Shown one piece after another: positions 1 through 5,003 of a DNA stretch of 5,003 bases (the stretch's first letter is position 1; each line of letters starts with the position of its first letter). Location: contig CAYFJO010000666.1 in NCBI GenBank assembly GCA_964343305.1, positions 1 through 5,003 on the forward strand, in the 5' to 3' direction. The notes beneath the pieces are model-generated. The model searched no databases, was not told the DNA's origin, and was given only the letters and a program-made list of their open reading frames with translations. This stretch comes from CAYFJO01 sp964343305 (GTDB lineage Bacteria; Planctomycetota; Planctomycetia; Pirellulales; Pirellulaceae). The translations under genes were made by a program, and so were the position numbers.

Positions 1-288
1 AAACATGAAACTCATTCTGTAGTTGGACTTTCCGAGTCGAGCACTTCCACCAGACAATCGGCTCGGAGAGTGCAAGCTACGACACTAATTGGTCTTTTGA
101 TCCTTAGATTCTATCCAGATTTGACCGCCGTGACGATCGATCAGCCGTCGATGGACGGACAGACCGTACCAACGGCGGAGAAACTCGGCAATTTACGTGC
201 GGCAATAGGTGAATCAATGGCTGCAAATTCGGAAGTGCGTTATGTTGATCTCTTCAGAAGCCATGCTGATTCCAGCCACGATCGGTGA
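1..288 (+). other. Open frame running in from the left edge, possible 3' end of a gene
   Basis: This frame is open from the first base to the TGA at 286-288 (95 codons) and enters from outside the window, so it could be the C-terminus of a gene. The inner part, from about base 115 on, reads like a protein, with a stretch ending in VRYVDLF. I do not recognise the family. Third codon positions in the first 40 or so codons are AT-rich and show no clear coding bias, so it may be chance. A GTG at 70 is the only early start if the gene began inside the window, and it lacks a clear ribosome binding site. The frame ends 32 bases before the glutamate dehydrogenase start. I see no good terminator between them. 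Confidence 0.25.
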
Positions 289-308
289 TCAGAAACCATT
301 GCCAGCCT

Positions 309-315
309 GAAAGGA
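309..315 (+). promoter_or_regulatory. Ribosome binding site fixing the glutamate dehydrogenase start
   Basis: GAAAGGA lies five bases before the ATG at 321. The same frame is open back to a GTG at 285, but that codon has no comparable purine-rich site, would overlap the TGA of the upstream frame, and would add 12 residues unlike the family. The ATG at 321 is therefore the better start. Confidence 0.65.
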
Positions 316-320
316 CAACC

Positions 321-1616
321 ATGTCCCAAAACAGCAACGACATTTTCGATGATGCCATTCGACGACTCGATCGCGCGATGGAGTTCGCGGAAATTGACCA
401 GGAAGCGGTCGAGCGGCTGAAGCACCCCAAGCAAATCCTGGAAGTGTCGATTCCCGTTCGCATGGACGACGGATCGCTGCGGGTGTTCACCGGTTATCGA
501 GTGCGGCATGACGACACACGCGGTCCGACCAAGGGGGGCATTCGTTACCATCCGGACGTTGACCTGGCCGAAGTGAAAGCGCTCGCCTTTTGGATGACGT
601 GCAAATGCGCTGTGGCCGGCTTGCCGTATGGCGGCGGCAAAGGGGGCGTCATCGTCAACCCCAAAGAGCTGTCGCGAATGGAATTGGAACGCCTGACGCG
701 CGGCTTCATCGAACAAATCGCCGACTTTATTGGCCCGGAAATCGACGTACCCGCACCGGACGTCTACACCAACGCGATGATTATGGGCTGGATGATGGAC
801 GAATATTCCAAGATCCATCGCCGTCGCACTCCGGCGGTTATCACCGGCAAACCAATCCCGCTTGGTGGCAGCCTCGGCCGTGACGACGCCACCGGCCGCG
901 GGGCCTATCACTGCATCAAAGAGCTGGAGCAGAAACGCGGCTGGAAACCCGAAGAGATCCGCGTCGCGGTTCAAGGGTTTGGCAACGCGGGACAACACGT
1001 TGCGCACTTGCTGCATGCCGATGGCTACCGTGTTGTTGCCGTCAGCGATTCACGCGGCGGAATCTACAGAACGGACGGCTTCGACATACCGAGCCTGATC
1101 CACACAAAAAATGAGTCGCGAAAATTGCAGGCGGTCTATTGCGACGGGTCTGTGTGCGAAGTTGTGGAGTCCGACACGATCACCAACGAACAACTCCTGG
1201 AACTGGACGTCGATCTTCTGATTCCCGCCGCACTTGAAAATCAAATCACCAGCGACAACGCCGATCGCATTCAAGCACCGGTGGTCGTCGAAGTCGCCAA
1301 CGGTCCCATCACGGGCGACGCCGATTCGATCCTCAACCAAAAGGACAAGCTGGTCGTCCCCGACATCCTGGCCAACGCCGGTGGAGTTACGGTCAGCTAT
1401 TTTGAGTGGGTACAGAACAAGGGCGGTTACTATTGGACGATCGACGACGTGTACCGTCGACTGCACGAAACCATGTCTCGCGAATTCAACGCCGTCTTCA
1501 ATCTCATGGAACGAAAGCAAATCGACATGCGCACCGCCGCCTACGTCCTGGCACTGAACCGCATCGGCGAAGCCATCGCGTCGCAAGGGACGGCGCACTT
1601 TTTTGCTGGAGAGTGA
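321..1616 (+). CDS. gdhA: Glutamate dehydrogenase (Glu/Leu/Phe/Val dehydrogenase family), hexameric RocG/GudB-like class
   Basis: A cytoplasmic enzyme for reversible oxidative deamination of glutamate to 2-oxoglutarate and ammonium, linking carbon and nitrogen metabolism. The protein has 431 residues, normal for the roughly 420-450 residue hexameric class. The N-terminal dimerisation/substrate domain shows GPTKGGIRYHP at 68-78 (Lys71), the WMTCK segment (Lys95), and GLPYGGGKGG at 100-109 with the catalytic Lys107. PAPDVYTN at 144-151 carries Asp147, the expected proton-transfer residue. GRDDATGRG (186-194) leads into the Rossmann domain with GFGNAG at 219-224. VPDILANAGGVTVSYFEW (346-363) is the conserved C-terminal hinge region. 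The motifs match RocG/GudB-type enzymes better than the E. coli GdhA type. NAD versus NADP preference cannot be decided by eye, though this class is usually NAD-dependent. The gene is intact and appears monocistronic. The symbol is generic. Confidence 0.96.
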   Translation: MSQNSNDIFDDAIRRLDRAMEFAEIDQEAVERLKHPKQILEVSIPVRMDDGSLRVFTGYRVRHDDTRGPTKGGIRYHPDVDLAEVKALAFWMTCKCAVAGLPYGGGKGGVIVNPKELSRMELERLTRGFIEQIADFIGPEIDVPAPDVYTNAMIMGWMMDEYSKIHRRRTPAVITGKPIPLGGSLGRDDATGRGAYHCIKELEQKRGWKPEEIRVAVQGFGNAGQHVAHLLHADGYRVVAVSDSRGGIYRTDGFDIPSLIHTKNESRKLQAVYCDGSVCEVVESDTITNEQLLELDVDLLIPAALENQITSDNADRIQAPVVVEVANGPITGDADSILNQKDKLVVPDILANAGGVTVSYFEWVQNKGGYYWTIDDVYRRLHETMSREFNAVFNLMERKQIDMRTAAYVLALNRIGEAIASQGTAHFFAGE

Positions 1617-1634
1617 TCGTGTTGAAGTCGTTTT

Positions 1635-1817
1635 CTATGCATCGTTCGACTGACGCTTCGTTTGGTCAGAGAAATCGACGGTCGGGATCGTGATGTTTCG
1701 CCGCACTCCGGTCGTCGGTCCGACGAGCTTTAGCAGCTTCACCACTGGCTTCTGAAGAGACCACCGGTCATGTTCGCTGGAAAGATGTTCGCAGGCGTTG
1801 TAGAATTGATTGCGGCG
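1635..1817 (-). other. Orphan minus-strand reading frame without a good start, possible gene remnant
   Basis: On the minus strand, 60 codons are open between a TGA (1818-1820) and a TAG (1635-1637). The frame looks coding-like: many codons end in G or C, and the peptide is mixed in composition, containing the stretches FYNACEHLSSEHDRWS and PTTGVRRNITIPTVDF. There is no ATG. The only starts are two adjacent GTG codons about 38 codons from the end. It fills most of the gap between glutamate dehydrogenase and the next operon and overlaps that operon's promoter candidate. It could be the degraded 3' end of a gene, a dispersed genomic element, or chance. I do not recognise it with confidence. Confidence 0.25.
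1778..1806 (+). promoter_or_regulatory. Candidate sigma-70 promoter of the regulator-HNH operon
   Basis: TGGAAA (1778-1783, four of six matches to the -35 consensus) is separated by exactly 17 bases from TAGAAT (1801-1806, five of six matches to the -10 consensus). Transcription would begin near 1813, about 30 bases before the ATG at 1844. The -10 box abuts a palindrome described separately. This is a pattern match only; such matches also occur by chance. Confidence 0.4.
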
Positions 1818-1829
1818 TCAATCAAGACT
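1802..1829. promoter_or_regulatory. Inverted repeat at the promoter, candidate operator
   Basis: A perfect 7-base inverted repeat, TTGATTG (1806-1812) and CAATCAA (1819-1825), surrounds a 6-base spacer. Two more pairs match further out (AG at 1802-1803 with CT at 1828-1829), giving nine of eleven symmetric positions. It overlaps the end of the candidate -10 box and the expected transcription start. The downstream gene encodes a ribbon-helix-helix-like protein, and such proteins commonly bind short palindromes at their own promoters. An RNA hairpin in the leader is the alternative, but the AT-rich stem would be weak. No T-run follows, so it is not an intrinsic terminator. Confidence 0.4.
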
Positions 1830-1843
1830 CAGGATTACAAATC

Positions 1844-2224
1844 ATGAGCGCAGAAGTCACGGTTACGTTAACCGATTCACTTTTCAAGCGTGCGCAACTT
1901 TGGGCACAACATTCAGACCGACCTGTCGACGAATTCCTGGCCGAAGCCATCGAGCTTTCGTTGTCGCCTTTGGGTGCGGCACCGAAGCCGGTCGAATCGT
2001 GGACGGATGACGAAGTGCTTTCTGGTTGCGTGGCGCGAATGGCCGATACCGACGACCAAATTCTCTCTGAGTTGCTTGAAAAGCAACGGGAGTCGCAGCT
2101 CACTGATTCCGAGGCCAAAGACCTTCGGCGGCTGATGTTCATTTACCAGGAAGGGCTACTCCGCAAGGCGATGTCGACACGTGAAGCTGTCCGGCGCGGA
2201 TTGCGGGAGCCGCTTGCGTCGTGA
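1844..2224 (+). CDS. Small ribbon-helix-helix-like protein, putative regulator/antitoxin-like partner of the HNH protein
   Basis: A 126-residue, hydrophilic, probably cytoplasmic protein. The start is the ATG at 1844, nine bases after AGGA (1831-1834). Residues 3-10 (AEVTVTLT) look like a short beta strand and residues 11-40 like two helices (DSLFKRAQLWAQHS, then RPVDEFLAEAIELSL). This strand-helix-helix order is that of Arc/MetJ-type DNA-binding domains found in many antitoxins. A linker with ESWTDDEVL (51-59) follows, then charged helical sequence to the end (residues 66-122) that could contact a partner. No membrane segment or enzyme motif is visible. The stop codon overlaps the GTG of the HNH gene, so the two are almost certainly co-transcribed and translationally coupled. 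The gene is convincing; the fold is inferred from pattern, and an antitoxin role only from context. Confidence 0.8.
   Translation: MSAEVTVTLTDSLFKRAQLWAQHSDRPVDEFLAEAIELSLSPLGAAPKPVESWTDDEVLSGCVARMADTDDQILSELLEKQRESQLTDSEAKDLRRLMFIYQEGLLRKAMSTREAVRRGLREPLAS
1860..1874. repeat. Short palindrome inside the start of the small regulator gene
   Basis: CGGTTA (1860-1865) and TAACCG (1869-1874) are perfect inverted repeats around a 3-base centre, in codons 6 to 11 of the gene at 1844. It might be a second binding site or a small mRNA hairpin near the start codon. It lies in coding sequence, and a 6-base palindrome is not rare by chance, so little weight should be put on it. Confidence 0.25.
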
Positions 2225-2646
2225 GCCAATACATTTCCGACGAACTCCGGCAGCGCGTCCGCGAAGCAGCCGGCAATCGATGCGGCTACTGCTTAAGCCC
2301 GCAACATCTAGTCCTCGGAACGCTTGAAATCGAGCACATCCAACCACGCGGCCGCGGCGGCGCGAGCGAGGAAGCCAATCTTTGGCTCGCATGTCGCCTG
2401 TGCAATAACTTTAAGGCCGACCAAACCCGCGCAATCGATCCCGATTCGGGCGAGCGATTACCAATCTTCAATCCACGCGAACAAGGCTGGTCGGAACATT
2501 TTACATGGAGCGATGACGGAACACGAATCCTTGGCAAAACGCCATGCGGCCGAGCCACGGTCATCGCCATGCAATTGAACAACATCGTCGCCGTCACCGT
2601 GCGGCGCTACTGGGTAGAAGCAGGCTGGCATCCACCGAAAGGATAG
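2221..2646 (+). CDS. HNH endonuclease family protein
   Basis: A 141-residue protein with a compact HNH (beta-beta-alpha metal) nuclease domain. Four cysteines in two CxxC pairs, Cys21/Cys24 (CGYC) and Cys58/Cys61 (CRLC), form the expected structural zinc site. The catalytic core is EIEHIQPRGRGG (36-47), with His39 as the general-base candidate, then Asn53 in EEANLWLAC and Asn62 in CNNFKAD at the third position, giving an H-N-N variant common in the family. Residues 68-141 form a C-terminal extension found in stand-alone HNH proteins of this size. The GTG start (2221-2223) overlaps the upstream TGA (2222-2224); GGGAG at 2205-2209 is a rather distant ribosome site, so translation likely depends on the upstream gene. 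Substrate and role are unknown: toxin, defence nuclease or mobile-element nuclease are all possible. Confidence 0.9.
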   Translation: MSQYISDELRQRVREAAGNRCGYCLSPQHLVLGTLEIEHIQPRGRGGASEEANLWLACRLCNNFKADQTRAIDPDSGERLPIFNPREQGWSEHFTWSDDGTRILGKTPCGRATVIAMQLNNIVAVTVRRYWVEAGWHPPKG

Positions 2647-2691
2647 CATTCAACAATACTGGTCGTGATCGCCTTCGAACGGCTTCATCGC

Positions 2692-2750
2692 TTTGAGTTT
2701 TTTGCGATTTTGAGTTTTGGATTTGTTTCGAATTTCGAGATTCGAATTTC
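2692..2750. repeat. AT-rich short direct repeats
   Basis: TTTGAGTTTT occurs at 2692-2701 and again at 2709-2718. TTCGAATTTC occurs at 2727-2736 and 2741-2750, a 14-base period. The block is sharply more AT-rich than the flanking genes. Read on the minus strand it gives the peptide FESRNSKQIQNSK, a signature I associate from memory with low-complexity intergenic repeats in planctomycetes and some other bacteria. That association is recollection, not a search result. The repeats themselves are seen directly. Confidence 0.55.
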
Positions 2751-2773
2751 ATTTGGAGGATTCGACGAATCAA

Positions 2774-2977
2774 ATGGCAACGAAAAATGAGCCGCCCAAT
2801 CCGCACGAACCGTCCACCGAGCGCAGGAGAAAAGTGCTGGTCAAGATCGTCGATAGCCAAAAAGTAGAATGTCCCCTTATTCCGGTCCCGATCAGGTATC
2901 GGATGCATCGGGCAGGCAATTTCTCTTTCCCAAACACCCGAACCCACTCGCCCCCACCCGATCAACCGCCACGCTGA
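2774..2977 (+). CDS. Doubtful small hypothetical reading frame
   Basis: From the ATG at 2774, 67 codons run to the TGA at 2975-2977. GGAGGA (2755-2760) is a strong ribosome-site match but sits 13 bases from the ATG, further than usual. The first 28 residues are hydrophilic and plausible (RRRKVLVKIVDSQKVE at 16-31). The rest is proline- and arginine-rich with no recognisable fold, and looks like translated non-coding DNA. No membrane segment or motif is seen. It may be the 5' remnant of a lost gene or a chance frame beside a good-looking ribosome site. Confidence 0.2.
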   Translation: MATKNEPPNPHEPSTERRRKVLVKIVDSQKVECPLIPVPIRYRMHRAGNFSFPNTRTHSPPPDQPPR

Positions 2978-3096
2978 CAGTCTTGCCGCTTGACGAAAGA
3001 TGAAACGAAATCTCCTCACCAGCAACACAGCTCAACCGACTGGCCTACCCGATCACAAAAGGCGCATTTGGCTGAGTTAGTTCCGCGAACGATGGT

Positions 3097-3116
3097 TTGG
3101 CCAAAACGATGGCCAA
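3097..3116. repeat. Inverted repeat in the intergenic gap
   Basis: TTGGCC (3097-3102) and GGCCAA (3111-3116) form a perfect 6-base inverted repeat with an 8-base centre. The octamer AACGATGG also occurs twice in direct orientation 17 bases apart (3088-3095 and 3105-3112), partly overlapping it. No T-run follows, so it is not a convincing terminator. A protein-binding site or chance are both possible. It lies about 150 bases upstream of the promoter candidate. Confidence 0.25.
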
Positions 3117-3245
3117 TACAATCCACCATGTTGCAAGTCGTACAATCATCGATATTGTTCAGGATCTCCGAAGTCGAATTTCAGACCCAGAATACCACGC
3201 AGCCGTTCACAATTCCAATTTTTCGAGAAAGCTCCACATTGATCA

Positions 3246-3273
3246 TTGATCGCCACGCACAACTCGCGATAAT
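3246..3273 (+). promoter_or_regulatory. Candidate sigma-70 promoter of the ubiquitin-like membrane protein gene
   Basis: TTGATC (3246-3251, four of six consensus matches) lies 16 bases before GATAAT (3268-3273, five of six). Transcription would start near 3280, about 35 bases before the ATG at 3315, leaving a short leader with a good ribosome site. The 7-base word ATTGATC is tandemly duplicated at 3238-3251, so the -35 element is the second copy of a direct repeat. This could matter for regulation or be chance. Confidence 0.4.
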
Positions 3274-3314
3274 TAACTCAACATTGAGGCGATGTCCGTC
3301 AGGGAGCCATATCA

Positions 3315-3866
3315 ATGAGCGATACACAAGTGACCGTCCACATCGGTTTCACATCCATAGAGGTAAATGTGAAGGAGTCACACACCGTTCAAGACTTACT
3401 TTCGGACATGATTACTAGATTGGACCTTCCGCGGACCAAACCTGATGGCAGCCCCATGTTTTACGCGTTGGATCACAAAGAGAGCGGCGCGAGACTACCA
3501 ATTAAGGAAAACATTTTGGAAACGGGTGTCAATTCTGGAGACCATTTGGTCTTGTTCTCGCCAAGGAAGATGTCAATCGCGCGCTGGCTGACAACATTTC
3601 CATTACTCTTCGTGCTGGTTGTCCTATTTGCGGTTGGAGGGTACTTTTTGCGCTCAACACTTGGAGTTTGGCAGACTTCCCTTTTGTTCGTTTGCGGGGC
3701 AATTTGTTTTCATTGGGCGGCAGTTAGTTTTTCTAGCGATTTCGCATCGTCGTCTCAGTACGGTTTTACGAAATCTCTTAGAGACGCTATTCCCGACTTA
3801 TCGAACGTCTTTGTTTCTACATCGATGGCATTCGTTATTGCCGCAATTGTCCTGTGGCTTTTCTGA
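3315..3866 (+). CDS. EsaB/YukD-type ubiquitin-like domain protein with three transmembrane helices
   Basis: A 183-residue inner-membrane protein. AGGGAG (3301-3306) lies eight bases before the ATG. Residues 4-82 fit a beta-grasp ubiquitin-like domain: strand VTVHIGFTSIEVNV, helix TVQDLLSDMITRLDL, later strands, and the terminal SGDHLVLFSP, typical of EsaB/YukD domains. Basic residues (SPRKMSIAR, 82-90) precede three hydrophobic helices at about 91-112, 117-139 and 164-183, placing the ubiquitin-like domain in the cytoplasm. The protein ends at the last helix (WLF) with no Gly-Gly tail, so conjugation is not expected. YukD domains fused to membrane helices are known from EccD of type VII secretion, but EccD has about eleven helices, and no ESX ATPase or WXG100 gene is visible here. 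A candidate promoter lies upstream; the convergent neighbour is also a membrane protein. Domain call is good; function unknown. Confidence 0.82.
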   Translation: MSDTQVTVHIGFTSIEVNVKESHTVQDLLSDMITRLDLPRTKPDGSPMFYALDHKESGARLPIKENILETGVNSGDHLVLFSPRKMSIARWLTTFPLLFVLVVLFAVGGYFLRSTLGVWQTSLLFVCGAICFHWAAVSFSSDFASSSQYGFTKSLRDAIPDLSNVFVSTSMAFVIAAIVLWLF

Positions 3867-3938
3867 ACACCCGTTCGCCTCACCACGCATAGCGCAGTGG
3901 ATCAGTTTGTCGAATTAGAATCGTCCTTTTCGAACGCT

Positions 3939-4892
3939 CTAAAAACACCTTGCGAATCCCTGTGGACGGAGTGTCTCGCCGAAATAGCCCAACTCTCGAA
4001 GCGCATGACAAAGAGACTGAAAGTCGTCGATAGTTAAATCGTAGTTGTACAGCGTGTGTCGAATGTGCTCGCATCGAACGAATACTGTCGATGTACCGGA
4101 CATCAACACCAACGCCAATTTGGGTATTGCATTGAATCGCCGCTCTACAGCAAACCTATGAATTTCCAATTGGTGTTTTTTCATGCCAAACGCTTTGATA
4201 CCTACTTTGGGGCTGTCAATCACATCATCTAAAAGTTGTCTAATGTCGTGATCCAAAATCGGAATTCTAAGCCTCGCTACAAATAGAGGACAAATGACCG
4301 ACACCGCAATCGCGATAGCCCACTGCAACTCTGTCGGCCATCCCCACATGCACAACCAACTGAGTATTCCCGAACTAATCGCTACAAGACGACTCACGAT
4401 CCGGGATGTAAGACTTCGGGGAAAAGGTGCACTGCGCAATAACGAGATACAAAAACAAAGGAATTGGCTAAACAGCATGCTCATCATGAACCAACCACAA
4501 CCTAAAAGTGAGTGGAGCAGCACAGGATTCTCTCTCAGTTTCGGCTCTGCCTCGGTCAGGCATGTGCGGACTGCGCCCTCCACAAATATAGTTTGGGCTT
4601 TAACGATGAATTCTTGGCCAAGCAGAATTCGAACCACAAGGAAGGCAACGAATACCGAGACCGTAGGTACCACAACAAGCGTGCGGAAATGAATCTTGAA
4701 AACATTGATAAACCTCTCAGCCAAACGCTTGCCTACCTCTTTGTAATCTCGGCGGCCTGAGGCCGCATCCACAAGTCGGTCAATTGTCAATCCGTACAGT
4801 GGAATGTCGGTCTTGTTAGACATTTGGAGAGTTCGTAATGCGGATTTGTATTGGCACTCAGCATCTCTTGTTTTCGCCTGAAGTCTCAGCAC
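3939..4892 (-). CDS. TPR-repeat membrane protein with four transmembrane helices, possibly 5'-truncated
   Basis: From the first available start (GTG, 4890-4892) the product has 317 residues. Residues 1-23 are the second half of a TPR unit (LRLQAKTRDAECQYKSAL), and 30-65 a diverged second unit (GRRDYKEVGKRLAERF), resembling 42-residue kinesin-light-chain repeats. Hydrophobic helices follow at about 70-92, 126-152, 165-184 and 187-207. Basic loops (KIHFR before the first, RSAPFPRSLTSR between the second and third, ARLR after the fourth) put both ends in the cytoplasm. The C-terminal 110 residues are soluble and unrecognised. Neither the GTG nor the internal ATG at 4823 has a convincing ribosome site, and the TPR sequence starts upstream of the GTG. 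The gene converges on the ubiquitin-like gene across 72 bases without a clear terminator. It is AT-richer than glutamate dehydrogenase. Protein-protein scaffold at the membrane is the likely role; partner unknown. Confidence 0.65.
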   Translation of the reverse strand: MLRLQAKTRDAECQYKSALRTLQMSNKTDIPLYGLTIDRLVDAASGRRDYKEVGKRLAERFINVFKIHFRTLVVVPTVSVFVAFLVVRILLGQEFIVKAQTIFVEGAVRTCLTEAEPKLRENPVLLHSLLGCGWFMMSMLFSQFLCFCISLLRSAPFPRSLTSRIVSRLVAISSGILSWLCMWGWPTELQWAIAIAVSVICPLFVARLRIPILDHDIRQLLDDVIDSPKVGIKAFGMKKHQLEIHRFAVERRFNAIPKLALVLMSGTSTVFVRCEHIRHTLYNYDLTIDDFQSLCHALRELGYFGETLRPQGFARCF

Positions 4893-4973
4893 CTCGCCTA
4901 ATTCGTACTGAGTGTTCGCTAACTCGATGTCGGCGAAATCGTTTTGTTTTTCTAATTGTACAGCGCACCTTAG
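4893..4973 (-). pseudogene. In-frame TPR coding sequence upstream of the first start codon, ended by TGA
   Basis: Reading upstream from 4892 in the same frame gives 27 more sense codons, including LEKQNDFADIELANTQYELGE when read in pieces (4893-4955). LANTQYELGEV supplies the first helix of the TPR unit completed downstream, with Leu-Gly at the canonical positions. None of these codons is ATG, GTG or TTG. An in-frame TGA lies at 4974-4976, and neither other minus-strand frame continues a TPR pattern to the window end. Either the gene is interrupted by a nonsense mutation or rearrangement, or it starts at a rare codon, or there is a sequencing error. Confidence 0.45.
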
Positions 4974-5003
4974 TCATCCGGTGGTCTGCAAGAGGTTAGT
5001 CGT

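Larger units (their letters stand above)
2647..3314. other. Long intergenic region with repeats but no convincing gene
   Basis: These 668 bases lie between the HNH gene and the ubiquitin-like membrane protein. They hold AT-rich direct repeats (2692-2750), one weak small reading frame (2774-2977), an inverted repeat (3097-3116) and a promoter candidate (3246-3273). A frame open from a TTG at 2990 to 3418 lacks coding character and overlaps the next gene by about 100 bases, so I do not call it. I see no tRNA, CRISPR or insertion-sequence ends. No clear terminator follows the HNH stop at 2646. Confidence 0.5.

Noticed and set aside
240..1016. 258-codon minus-strand frame opposite glutamate dehydrogenase
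   Set aside because: It lies within and opposite a fully conserved gene; GC-rich coding DNA commonly gives such antisense open frames.
1050..1598. 182-codon minus-strand frame opposite the 3' half of glutamate dehydrogenase
   Set aside because: Same shadow effect; no family motif in the translation.
1712..1726. TCGTCGG-T-CCGACGA inverted repeat as a terminator of glutamate dehydrogenase
   Set aside because: The arms meet around one base, so only about five pairs can form with a usable loop, and no T-run follows.
2594..3028. 144-codon minus-strand frame across the HNH gene end and the repeat block
   Set aside because: It runs through the AT-rich repeats and low-complexity sequence with no conserved domain, and its end overlaps the HNH gene.
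2990..3418. 142-codon plus-strand frame from a TTG start
   Set aside because: It lacks a ribosome site, has no recognisable motif, and overlaps the well-supported gene at 3315 by about 100 bases in another frame.
3910..3933. TCGAA/TTCGA repeat between the convergent genes as a shared terminator
   Set aside because: Only a 5-base stem with a 14-base loop and no flanking T-run; too weak to call.
4294..4760. Plus-strand frames opposite the TPR membrane gene
   Set aside because: They are antisense to a frame with clear TPR and membrane-helix pattern and show no motif of their own.
1..5003. CRISPR array, tRNA, rRNA or insertion-sequence ends
   Set aside because: I saw no regularly spaced repeats, cloverleaf-like arms, transposase motifs or paired terminal repeats.

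Overview
The window looks like chromosomal DNA from a fairly GC-rich bacterium. It has long gene-poor gaps and a short AT-rich tandem motif (2692-2750) of a kind I associate from memory with intergenic DNA of Planctomycetota. That assignment is inference: there is no rRNA, tRNA or lineage-marker gene here to settle it. Base composition changes along the window. A sampled line of the first gene (601-660) is 40/60 G+C, while one in the right-hand part (4201-4260) is 24/60, so the two ends probably have different histories.

Left part (1-1616): a reading frame open from the window edge to 288, of doubtful reality, is followed by a complete, intact glutamate dehydrogenase gene (321-1616) of the RocG/GudB-like class. 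All expected substrate, catalytic and Rossmann motifs are present. This is ordinary central nitrogen metabolism.

Middle (1617-2646): a 227-base gap holds an orphan minus-strand reading frame (1635-1817) and a promoter-like pair with a 7+7 inverted repeat just upstream of a two-gene operon. The first gene encodes a 126-residue protein with a ribbon-helix-helix-like N-terminus. The second encodes a 141-residue HNH endonuclease with four zinc-ligand cysteines. The stop of the first overlaps the GTG start of the second. A small regulator coupled to a nuclease, with a palindrome at the promoter, resembles an autoregulated toxin-antitoxin or defence module. That role is inference only.

Gap (2647-3314): 668 bases without a convincing gene. 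It contains the AT-rich direct repeats, one weak small reading frame (2774-2977), an inverted repeat (3097-3116) and a plausible promoter (3246-3273).

Right part (3315-5003): two convergent membrane-protein genes. The plus-strand gene (3315-3866) encodes an EsaB/YukD-type ubiquitin-like domain followed by three membrane helices, like a much shortened EccD. The minus-strand gene (3939-4892 or beyond) encodes kinesin-light-chain-type TPR repeats, four membrane helices and a soluble C-terminal domain. Its TPR reading continues upstream of the first possible start codon until an in-frame TGA at 4974-4976, so this copy may be truncated or mutated. Both are AT-richer than the left part and probably belong to an accessory region. 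This pair is the least explained part of the window.
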